64,000 nt of DNA from Mesorhizobium loti (lineage in GTDB: Bacteria > Pseudomonadota > Alphaproteobacteria > Rhizobiales > Rhizobiaceae). Below the pieces are notes generated by a model. That model made no database searches, was not told where the DNA came from, and was given only the letters and a program-made list of their open reading frames with translations. The position numbers were made by a program, and so were the translations under genes. The DNA lies in contig AP017605.1 of the NCBI GenBank assembly GCA_002356515.1, forward strand, positions 2,480,001 to 2,544,000. Reading direction: 5' to 3'. Below, piece by piece: positions 25,295-32,509 of the stretch. Position 1 is the first letter of the stretch, and every line of letters starts with the position of its first letter.

Positions 25295-27406
25295 ATGCGA
25301 ACACGGCCGACGACATGGCGCCCGGGACTATCCTTGCTGGGCGGCGCGGCGATGCTTTGCCAACCCGGCGCAGCCTATGCACAGGACGATGGGGCGGCTC
25401 CTGTCCTCGGCAAGATCGAGGTGACCGCGCAGAGCAACGAGATCCTGAAGCAGGATGGCTATGTCGCCAGCAAGGACCGCATCGGCACCAAGACGGACAC
25501 GCCGATCGCCAAAATCCCGCAGGCCATTTCGGTGGTGACGCAGAAGCAGATCGAGGACCAGAAGCCACGCACGCTCAACGAATCGCTCGGCTACACGGCC
25601 AGCGCCAATCCCAACAGTTTCGGCTTCGACACCCGCTATGACGCCTTCTTCCTGCGCGGCTTCCCGGCCTTCTACAACGGCATGTTCCGCGACGGGCTGC
25701 GCCAGTACAACGGCCCCTCAGCCTGGTTCAAGACCGAGCCCTACGGCATAGAGGGCGTCACCATCCTGAAAGGCCCGGCATCCTCGCTCTACGGCGTCAG
25801 CGGCCCGGGCGGCATCGTCAACGTCGTCACCAAGCGTCCCAAGGACGAGCCGTATCACGAGATCGAATTGCTCGCCGGTGAACACGACCGGTTCCAGGCC
25901 GCGCTCGACGCTTCCGGACCGATCAATGACGACGGCAGCATCCTCTATCGCTTCACCAGCCTTGGCCGTCTCAGCGAGACCGATCTGCCTGGCTATCCCG
26001 ACGACAAGCTCTACCGGGCGCCGGCCGTCACCTTCAAGCCGGACGAGGACACCAAGCTCAGCATCCTTGGCGAATATTCGAAGTCCGCCACCGGCGGCAC
26101 CGCCGCCTTCTACAATTCAGGCTATGGCGTGCTGTCCAACGTCTATGAGGGTGATCCGGCCTGGAACGATTTCGACCAGACCCAGGGCCGCATCGGCTAT
26201 GAGTTCGAGCACCGTTTCAACGATGTGCTGACGGTGCGCCAGAACCTGCGCTACAACGCAGTCGACAGCGACATCGAGTATAGCGGCCATTATTTGCCCG
26301 GCGTCGGCCAGCCGCTGCAGCGCTACTGGGGCCATTACACCGAGACGATGAAGAACTTCGTCGTCGACAACATGGCGCAGTTCGAGTTCGACACCGGACC
26401 GGTCAGGCACACCGCCGTCGCCGGCATCGACTATGCCTGGTCGGATTACGATGCCGCCAGCGGTATCTCATATGTCTCCGTCGACGACATCAAGGCGATG
26501 CCGGTTCCCCACTCCGGCGGGCAAGAGATGAACCAGCTCGGCGCCTATCTGCACGACCAGATGGAGTGGAACGATTTCACCCTGTTCACCAGCGGCCGCT
26601 ACGACTGGGTCGACACCACCTCCACCGCCGCCGACTTCAGCCAGTCCAAACAGAAGGACAGCGCCTTTTCCGGCCGGCTCGGCCTGTCCTACCAGACCGA
26701 GTGGGGCATCATACCCTACCTCAACTACTCGACCTCGTTCTCGCCCAACATCGGCTTCGTCTATGACGACGTCACCAGCACGGTTGGCCGCGTCGCCCGT
26801 CCAACCATCGCCATGCAAAAGGAGATCGGCATCAAATACGAAATCCCCGATCACAATGCGACCATCAGCGCCGCGCTGTTCGACATCGACCAGAAGGACG
26901 GCGTCGTCTTCGACGCCTCGACCGGCATCAACAAGCAGCGCCAGCTCGACCTCAACTCGCGAGGCGTCGAGCTGGAAGCCAATGCTTCGGTCGACAACGG
27001 CTTCAGTTTCATCGCCTCCTATACCTATCTGCAGGTGAAGATTGAGCGCGGCGCCGAAGGAACCGACGGCAAGGAACTGTCGGCGACGCCGAACCACATA
27101 TTGTCATTGTGGGGCCACTACCAGTTCGAGAACGGCACGCTGGAAGGACTGGGGCTGGGCACAGGCGTACGCTTCGCCGGCTCGAGCTATGGCGACGACA
27201 CCAACACTTTCAAAAACAGCGCGCGCGCCTTCGTCGACGCGTCGGTGTCCTACGATTTCGGCACTCGCAATCCGAAGCTCGAAGGCGTCAAGCTGCAGGT
27301 CAACGCCAAGAACCTGTTCGACAGCCAGAAGACCATCTGTTCGGCCGGCTATTGCTATCGCGACGAAGGCCGCTCGCTGTTCGCCAGCCTGCGCTACCGC
27401 TTCTGA
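25295..27406 (+). CDS. TonB-dependent siderophore receptor
   Basis: A 703-residue outer-membrane receptor. After a signal peptide (LSLLGGAAMLCQPGAAYAQ) comes the plug domain (IPQAISVVTQKQIEDQ, FFLRGFPAFYNGMFRDGL, ILKGPASSLYGVSGPGGIVN), then a 22-strand-type barrel ending in a terminal Phe (LFASLRYRF). This is the FhuA/FpvA/FoxA-like ferric siderophore class; the plug motifs suggest a hydroxamate-type receptor, which is inference. The ATG at 25295 has GGAGA upstream. An IRO box precedes it. It is convergent with the siderophore-interacting protein gene, with only 21 bp between stops. Confidence 0.95.
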   Translation: MRTRPTTWRPGLSLLGGAAMLCQPGAAYAQDDGAAPVLGKIEVTAQSNEILKQDGYVASKDRIGTKTDTPIAKIPQAISVVTQKQIEDQKPRTLNESLGYTASANPNSFGFDTRYDAFFLRGFPAFYNGMFRDGLRQYNGPSAWFKTEPYGIEGVTILKGPASSLYGVSGPGGIVNVVTKRPKDEPYHEIELLAGEHDRFQAALDASGPINDDGSILYRFTSLGRLSETDLPGYPDDKLYRAPAVTFKPDEDTKLSILGEYSKSATGGTAAFYNSGYGVLSNVYEGDPAWNDFDQTQGRIGYEFEHRFNDVLTVRQNLRYNAVDSDIEYSGHYLPGVGQPLQRYWGHYTETMKNFVVDNMAQFEFDTGPVRHTAVAGIDYAWSDYDAASGISYVSVDDIKAMPVPHSGGQEMNQLGAYLHDQMEWNDFTLFTSGRYDWVDTTSTAADFSQSKQKDSAFSGRLGLSYQTEWGIIPYLNYSTSFSPNIGFVYDDVTSTVGRVARPTIAMQKEIGIKYEIPDHNATISAALFDIDQKDGVVFDASTGINKQRQLDLNSRGVELEANASVDNGFSFIASYTYLQVKIERGAEGTDGKELSATPNHILSLWGHYQFENGTLEGLGLGTGVRFAGSSYGDDTNTFKNSARAFVDASVSYDFGTRNPKLEGVKLQVNAKNLFDSQKTICSAGYCYRDEGRSLFASLRYRF

Positions 27407-27427
27407 GATGACGCGAAGCGGCGAGGA

Positions 27428-28507
27428 CTAGTCTTCGCCGTCCCCGTTTTCGCCCTGCGCGCCGCGGCGCCAATAGGCGGTGACCAGATGCCGGTCGCGT
27501 GCCAGGCCCCATTCCTTGCGCACGATCTTGCGGATCTCGCGGAAGTCGGCGAATTCGCATCCGGCCCACACAAAGAGACCGTCGGCAAGTGCCGCGTGGC
27601 TGCGCTCCCGCAAGGCGGCCGGCAGCAGGCCGGCGGTGCCAGCCTCGCGGCCGTTCCGGTAGAGCCAGGTGATGTCGATATTGTCCCCTTGCGGCAGCGT
27701 GATCCGATCGTCGGGATCATCGACCTCAATGAGCGCCTCGGCCCGCGTTGACGGCGGCAAGTGCTCGAGGATCCTGCCGATGGCGGGCAGCGCGGTGTCA
27801 TCGCCGACGAGAAGCAGGGTCCGTCCCTCCGGCGCCTCGCCGCCGCCGGGCCCGATCATGCCGATTATGTCTCCCGCCTGGGCGTTCTGCGCGAAGGCGG
27901 CGGCCGGCGTGTCCTGGCCGGGGTGCAGCACGAAATCGACATCGAGCCAGCCGGTTGCCGCATCGATCGCCCGGATCGTGTAAACCCGCACGGTGAGCGC
28001 ATCCTCGCCCGCGGGCCAGACAAGCAGACCGCCAGGGCCTACCGAGGGCCAGACCGGCCGCCGGCCACGCGGCGGCAACAGCAGCCGCATGTGCAGGCCG
28101 CCATGGGTGAAGCGGCCGAGGTTCGTGCCGGCGAAGCGCAGGCGCTGCATGTGCCGCGAGATCCGTGTCGACGACATCACCGTGATCTCGCGGAAGAAGA
28201 CCGGCGTGCCGGCATCGCTGCCGTCGCCTTGCCAGCGCAATCCGCTGGCGGTGCCGAGATGCTGGGCGACGTGGCCGGCAACCGTCATCTTCATGTAGGA
28301 GAGGCAGGTCTCGTCGATCGCTGCGACACGGACCAGCATGGCGTCATCCTCGAGCGTGGCGCTCAACGACCCGTAATACAGGCGAAGCTCCCAGCGGTCG
28401 GCAGCACCGGTTTCGATCTCGTATTCGCCGTGCTCGGCGCGCAGACGCTCGATCGCCGACCTGATTGCCTCGTCGCTGATGCGGGCCTGCGCGCTCAACT
28501 GGTCCAT
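27428..28507 (-). CDS. Siderophore-interacting protein with N-terminal DUF2218 domain
   Basis: A 359-residue cytoplasmic flavin reductase. Residues about 10-95 match a DUF2218-like domain (YEIETGAADRWELRLYYGSL), then a SIP FAD-binding domain (RLRFAGTNLGRFT, RVYTIRAIDAATGWLDVDFVLHP) and a C-terminal NAD(P)-binding domain (LLLVGDDTALPAIGRILEHLP, FVWAGCEF). Such proteins release iron by reducing ferric siderophores after import. The usual SIP motif RxYTxR is present as RVYTIR. It faces the receptor gene and has its own iron box upstream. Confidence 0.93.
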   Translation of the reverse strand: MDQLSAQARISDEAIRSAIERLRAEHGEYEIETGAADRWELRLYYGSLSATLEDDAMLVRVAAIDETCLSYMKMTVAGHVAQHLGTASGLRWQGDGSDAGTPVFFREITVMSSTRISRHMQRLRFAGTNLGRFTHGGLHMRLLLPPRGRRPVWPSVGPGGLLVWPAGEDALTVRVYTIRAIDAATGWLDVDFVLHPGQDTPAAAFAQNAQAGDIIGMIGPGGGEAPEGRTLLLVGDDTALPAIGRILEHLPPSTRAEALIEVDDPDDRITLPQGDNIDITWLYRNGREAGTAGLLPAALRERSHAALADGLFVWAGCEFADFREIRKIVRKEWGLARDRHLVTAYWRRGAQGENGDGED

Positions 28508-28612
28508 CGCTGAAAATCCTTCGATAGCGGTTCAAACGAAGCCGCCGAAAGATCTGGCCTCGTCGCCATCGTCGGGCATGCCACAGCACCGCCAGGGTTT
28601 CCAGAAAAAACT

Positions 28613-28627
28613 TGACCAAAGTAATCA
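28613..28627 (-). promoter_or_regulatory. IRO box (TGA-N9-TCA) before the siderophore-interacting protein gene
   Basis: On either strand the site reads TGA-N9-TCA (plus strand TGA-CCAAAGTAA-TCA). It lies 105 bp upstream of the SIP start in the gap after the MFS gene, so SIP likely has its own iron-repressed promoter separate from the MarR operon. Confidence 0.72.
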
Positions 28628-28662
28628 TATTTTTATCGAAGTGCCGGGGAAGGCTCATTCAC

Positions 28663-29943
28663 CTATGTCGGCTCGGCTTTACCGTCATCGAGGTCGAAGC
28701 GCAGACGTCTGGCCTCGATCAGCACGCGCAGGTGGCGATACGTCACGAGATAGCGAACCCCGACGATCACAGCCGCAAAGCCGGCTACAGCGGCCACGCC
28801 AAGCGCCCAGCGCGGACCGACATCATCGGCCACCCAGCCGACCACGGGCGCGCCGAGAGCGGTGCCGCCCAACGTTGTGGCCAACAGGATCGCCATCACG
28901 CGCCCCCGCATGGCAGGGTCGGTCGAGAGCTGCACCAGGCCGATCGTCGAGGTGGTCATCGTTTGCGCCGAGACGCCGATGACAACGAGCGCGAGCCCGA
29001 ACAGCCAGTAGTTGGGCATGATCGCGGCCAGGCTGAAGCCAATGCCGAAAATAGCGGCACCCGCCAGAAGAAGCACCAGGCGGGGATGCTCGCGCCGCGC
29101 GGCCAGTAATGCGCCGCAGACCGATCCGATCGCCATGGTCGACGTCAACAGCCCGTATTGGCCGGCTCCAGCGTGAAAGACGGAGACTGACATGGTCGAG
29201 ATGAAGATCGGAAAGTTGAGCCCGAATGTGCCGATCAGCAAAAGCATCAGAAGGATGGCTTTGAGGTCAGGGCGCTTCCACACATAGGCAAAGCCCTGGG
29301 CAAGGCCGCCGCGGCTGCGCTGCGCCTTGTCCTTCAGGTGAAGCTCACTGAGACGCAGCAGGCCGAGCGAGGCGAGGACGGCGGCAAACGATGCCGCGTT
29401 GATCAGAAAAACCCAGCCGGAGCCGACGGAAGCTATCAAGGTTCCGGCGACGGCGGGCCCGATCATCCGCGCCACGTTGAACGAGGTGGAGTTGAGCGCC
29501 ACGGCATTCGACAGGTCTGTCTCGCCAACCAGATCGGATACGAATGTCTGGCGCGCCGGCGCGTCGAACGCCGTCGTGCAGCCGAGCAGGAAGGCGAATA
29601 CATAGACATGCCACAATTGAACCAGCCCGGCGACGGTGAGCAGGCCAAGACCGAGCGCGAGCAGGCCCATGGCGGCTTGCGTGGTGAGCAGCAGCTTGCG
29701 CCGGTCGAGATGATCGGCGGCAAAGCCCGTCCATGGCAACAGCAGGATCTGCGGTGCGAACTGCAGCGCCATCACCACGCCCATGGCGGTCGCGTTGTTG
29801 TGGGTCAGTTGCGTCAGCACCAGCCAGTCCTGGGCGGTGCGCTGCATCCAAGTTCCCACATTGGACACGATCGCGCCGCCGGCCCAGATCCGGTAGTTGA
29901 AATTAGCCAGCGACCGGAACGTGCCCTTTGCCGGGGCGCTCAT
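28663..29943 (-). CDS. MFS transporter, enterobactin-exporter-like (MFS_3)
   Basis: A 426-residue protein with 12 predicted helices. It starts MSAPAKGTFRSLANFNYRIW, a typical opening of the EntS/MFS_3 group, and keeps ADHLDRRKLL between helices 2 and 3. It is the last gene of the MarR-headed operon: its ATG overlaps the stop of the small membrane protein gene by 4 bp (29940-29943). A proton-driven exporter is predicted; the substrate may be the compound sensed by the MarR protein. Proximity to iron genes makes siderophore export possible, but it lies before the iron box and not behind it. Confidence 0.9.
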   Translation of the reverse strand: MSAPAKGTFRSLANFNYRIWAGGAIVSNVGTWMQRTAQDWLVLTQLTHNNATAMGVVMALQFAPQILLLPWTGFAADHLDRRKLLLTTQAAMGLLALGLGLLTVAGLVQLWHVYVFAFLLGCTTAFDAPARQTFVSDLVGETDLSNAVALNSTSFNVARMIGPAVAGTLIASVGSGWVFLINAASFAAVLASLGLLRLSELHLKDKAQRSRGGLAQGFAYVWKRPDLKAILLMLLLIGTFGLNFPIFISTMSVSVFHAGAGQYGLLTSTMAIGSVCGALLAARREHPRLVLLLAGAAIFGIGFSLAAIMPNYWLFGLALVVIGVSAQTMTTSTIGLVQLSTDPAMRGRVMAILLATTLGGTALGAPVVGWVADDVGPRWALGVAAVAGFAAVIVGVRYLVTYRHLRVLIEARRLRFDLDDGKAEPT

Positions 29944-30278
29944 CCGTCGACCGGGGAATTGCCGCCGTTGAAGCGGCCGAACATGCGTGCCGTCATCACG
30001 CCCATGAGGAGGGTGCCCAGCCCCAGCGCGAGGACGTCAGCCGTGGATCGCAGGTCGAAATCTCCAACACGGACCACCAGGAGATAACCGATCGCCAGGT
30101 TCAGGAACCCCCACAGCACGTTCACGGTCGAGGAGGAATGGCCCTGGCCGCGCGGTGTGGCGAAGGGGCTTTGAAAAGGCCGCCCCATCACGCCACTGAC
30201 GAAATGCGGCACGGCATTCGTCAGCACGGCGCCACCGAAGAAATAGGACACACAGTCGATCCATTGCATATCAGGCAT
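29940..30278 (-). CDS. Small membrane protein of unknown function in the MarR operon
   Basis: A 112-residue protein with about three hydrophobic segments (VSYFFGGAVLTNAVPHFVSGV, TVNVLWGFLNLAIGYLLVV in parts, VLALGLGTLLMGVMTARMF). GAGGAGG lies close before the ATG at 30278; an internal ATG at 30269 has more usual spacing and would remove three residues. Its 5' end overlaps the upstream hydrolase gene by 8 bp and its 3' end overlaps the MFS gene by 4 bp, so all are translated from one message. It may assist the transporter (inference). Confidence 0.82.
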   Translation of the reverse strand: MPDMQWIDCVSYFFGGAVLTNAVPHFVSGVMGRPFQSPFATPRGQGHSSSTVNVLWGFLNLAIGYLLVVRVGDFDLRSTADVLALGLGTLLMGVMTARMFGRFNGGNSPVDG

Positions 30279-30834
30279 TCCTCCTCGCGAGCAGATCAAG
30301 GATGTCCCGTGTCGTGCCGGTTTCGCCCAACCTCGGGAAAATATGCACGATGCTGTTGGCGTGGGCATCGAGGCTCATGTCGGTCATCGCGTCCAGCGCC
30401 AGCGTGACGTTGAACCCGAGATCGCGGGCATGGCGGGCTGTCGCCTCGACACCCATGCTGGTGGAAACGCCGACGATCACCACCTGGGTGACGCCCTCGC
30501 CCTTCAGCCAGGCTTCAAGATCAGTGTTGACGAAGGCGCCCGCCGTGCGTTTGGTCACGATGTGGTCCGCCGGCCGCTGTTGCAATTCGGGGACAAGATC
30601 AGCCCAGCCGCTGGGAAACTCCCGCATGCGAGGCGCCTGCTCCGTCCGGCCCGGAGGCGCGCCGGCAACGTTGACAAGCACAACCGGCAAGCCGCGGCCG
30701 CGAAACGCATCGGCGAGCGTGCACGCCCGCTGCACGACGTCGCCCATCGGATGGACAGCGGGCAAGGCGACGATGCCTTTCTGCAGGTCGATGACGATAA
30801 GTGCCGTTTTCCGGTCAAGCGTGGTGACTGCCAT
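30271..30834 (-). CDS. Isochorismatase-fold hydrolase lacking the catalytic cysteine
   Basis: A 187-residue isochorismatase-like protein. The Asp in VIDLQKG and Lys in TKRTAGAF are kept, but the nucleophile position in GVSTSMGVEATARHA is Gly where amidohydrolase members have Cys (compare GVxTxxCVExTAR). True isochorismatases such as EntB and PhzD also lack this Cys, so a vinyl-ether hydrolase chemistry is more plausible than amide hydrolysis, if it is active at all. It follows the MarR gene by 48 bp and overlaps the small membrane protein gene. The start ATG has GGAAAATAGGG upstream. Confidence 0.87.
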   Translation of the reverse strand: MAVTTLDRKTALIVIDLQKGIVALPAVHPMGDVVQRACTLADAFRGRGLPVVLVNVAGAPPGRTEQAPRMREFPSGWADLVPELQQRPADHIVTKRTAGAFVNTDLEAWLKGEGVTQVVIVGVSTSMGVEATARHARDLGFNVTLALDAMTDMSLDAHANSIVHIFPRLGETGTTRDILDLLARRNA

Positions 30835-30882
30835 CCCTATTTTCCTTCTGATGATTGAAACAGCGGCGCACCGGACGACTGG

Positions 30883-31344
30883 TCAGAAATCGGCAAGGCG
30901 TCCGAGCAGTTCGACGGCGCCTGCGAGTTGCTCCTGCTCGTCGTGGTCAAGCTTCGACTGGATGGCGCGGAACAGCCAATCCTGCCTTGCCGCCCGCCCG
31001 GTCGCGATCATGTCCCGGCAGGCCGGCGTGAGCGACAGGAGGGTCTGCCGGCCATCGGCCGGATCCGGCGCGCCTTCCACCAGTCCGGCCACTTGCAGCG
31101 CCGACACAATGGCGCCCATCGATTGCGGACGCATATGCTGAGCGCGCGCCAGCGTCGTGACCGTCGCCGGACCCTCTCGATCCAGATGCAGCACCACCGA
31201 CTTCTGCGACGACGTCAGATCGCCGTCGCCTGCCTGCTCCCGCAGGCGCCGGATCAGCCGGCCGGCGACAACCCGAAGCTCGGCCGCTAAAGCCATCGCA
31301 CGCACAGTTTCCGGGTCGTCTTGCAGAGACACTTGATCTTTCAT
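30883..31344 (-). CDS. MarR family transcriptional regulator
   Basis: A 153-residue winged-helix regulator. The recognition region reads TLARAQHMRPQSMGAIVSALQVAGLVE, and the wing DPADGRQTLLSLT has the conserved D-x-R. The start at 31344 (MKDQVSLQ) is chosen since the further open frame crosses the palindromic operator. It is the first gene of a four-gene operon with an isochorismatase-fold protein, a small membrane protein and an exporter. MarR proteins usually repress such operons until bound by an aromatic or phenolic ligand. The operator at 31358-31397 lies directly before it. Confidence 0.93.
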   Translation of the reverse strand: MKDQVSLQDDPETVRAMALAAELRVVAGRLIRRLREQAGDGDLTSSQKSVVLHLDREGPATVTTLARAQHMRPQSMGAIVSALQVAGLVEGAPDPADGRQTLLSLTPACRDMIATGRAARQDWLFRAIQSKLDHDEQEQLAGAVELLGRLADF

Positions 31345-31357
31345 GGCTGCTTCGTAG

Positions 31358-31397
31358 CAGATATGAAGGTAAACTTCAAAGTTTAGCTTCATATCTG
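31358..31397. promoter_or_regulatory. 40-bp palindromic operator of the MarR operon
   Basis: The two 20-base halves are complementary at 18 of 20 positions; the outer arms are CAGATATGAAG and its complement, the inner arms TAAACTT and AAGTTTA (approximately). It lies 13 bp before the MarR start codon. The size is that of two adjacent dimer sites. It should be the autoregulatory operator. Confidence 0.82.
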
Positions 31398-31405
31398 GAC
31401 ATCAC

Positions 31406-31477
31406 AAGGCCGTGACCTCAGGCCGGCCGAAGGCCGTGACCTCAGGCCGGCCGAAGGCCGTGCCGTCTGGCCGGCTA
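31406..31477. repeat. Tandem direct repeat, 24-bp unit, three copies
   Basis: Units start at 31406, 31430 and 31454; the first two are identical (AAGGCCGTGACCTCAGGCCG plus GCCG) and the third is diverged in its second half. Each unit contains GGCCGGCC. The array lies in the gap between the MarR operator and the 3' end of the LysR gene and just reaches the LysR stop codon. Confidence 0.85.
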
Positions 31478-32362
31478 TCGCGGCGCCGCAAGCCGGTCAG
31501 GAAGGAAATCGACGAAAACGCGCACCTTTGGCGAGAGATGGCGATTGGAGGGCCACAGCATCCGGAACTGGCCACGGCCGTCGACATGATCGTCCAGCAC
31601 GCTGAGCAGCCTGCCGTCGCGCAGCGCCTCGCAAACCAGGAAATCCGGCATGCAGGCGATACCCAGTCCAGCGAGCGTGGCGCCCTTCAGGGCTTCCATG
31701 TTGTTGCAGGTCAGCATTGAGCGGATCTGCGGTTCAGCGCTTCCGGTGATGAATGGCCACTCCAGCAGCCTGCCGCTGTTGAGAAAGCGGAAGTTTATGC
31801 CGAAATGCCTGATGAGATCGGCCGGCTCGCCGGGTGTGCCATGGCGCTCGAGATAGGAGGGCGCCGCGCACAGAAGCATGCGAAACGGCGCAACGGGTCT
31901 CGATACCAATCGTGAGTCCGGCAACTGGCCGCTGCGGATGGCAACGTCGATGCCTTCCTCGATGATGTCGACGATGCGGTCGTTGAAATCGATGTCGAGT
32001 TCGATCTCGGGATAGCGAGCCATGAACTCCGACAGCACCGGCAAAAGCAGATGATAGGTGACGATCGGGGTCGAGACGCGCAGCCGTCCGTGCGGCGTTT
32101 CCCGCGTCCGCGACAGCATCGCCTCAGCATCGTCGATGTCGTCGAGGATGCGGCGCACCCGCTCGTTGAACAACCTGCCCTCCTCCGTCAGGCCGATGCG
32201 CCGCGTGCTGCGCTGCAGGAGCCGCACGCCGAGCTCCTGTTCGAGCCGCGCGACGCTCTTGCCGACCGCGGAGGCCGAAATGCCGAGCGCCCGGCCGGCA
32301 GCGATGAAACTGCCGAGTTCGGCGGTGCGGGCGAAGGCCAACAAGCCACTGAGACGATCCAT
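31475..32362 (-). CDS. LysR family transcriptional regulator
   Basis: A 295-residue LysR-type regulator. The N-terminal winged HTH is at residues about 1-60 (FARTAELGSFIAAGRALGIS, SVARLEQELGVRLLQRSTR), followed by a two-lobed effector domain (HGRLRVSTPIVTYHLLLPVL). It is divergent from the MFS exporter gene with a palindrome between them, so it very likely controls that gene and itself. The coinducer is unknown. Confidence 0.94.
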   Translation of the reverse strand: MDRLSGLLAFARTAELGSFIAAGRALGISASAVGKSVARLEQELGVRLLQRSTRRIGLTEEGRLFNERVRRILDDIDDAEAMLSRTRETPHGRLRVSTPIVTYHLLLPVLSEFMARYPEIELDIDFNDRIVDIIEEGIDVAIRSGQLPDSRLVSRPVAPFRMLLCAAPSYLERHGTPGEPADLIRHFGINFRFLNSGRLLEWPFITGSAEPQIRSMLTCNNMEALKGATLAGLGIACMPDFLVCEALRDGRLLSVLDDHVDGRGQFRMLWPSNRHLSPKVRVFVDFLPDRLAAPR

Positions 32363-32391
32363 CGCAGTCCTCTATTCGAGCGTTTTAGTCC

Positions 32392-32414
32392 GGTATATCA
32401 GGAGATATAATACC
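32392..32414. promoter_or_regulatory. Palindromic LysR-type site between the LysR and MFS genes
   Basis: TATATC-AGGA-GATATA is a perfect 6+4+6 inverted repeat extended by GG on the left and ATACC on the right. It lies 30 bp before the LysR start and about 96 bp before the MFS start, the usual place of a LysR recognition site. Confidence 0.68.
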
Positions 32415-32509
32415 ATTTTTCCTGAAAGGCCGTCGACCTATCTTGTCGCTACGACCGGCGCACGACCCACGTGGCATGCCGGCGGATGCTGCTTCAGATA
32501 GGAAAATCC

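Noticed and set aside
31406..31477. Short repeat array considered as CRISPR
   Set aside because: The repeats are directly adjacent without spacers, only three copies exist, and no cas gene is present.
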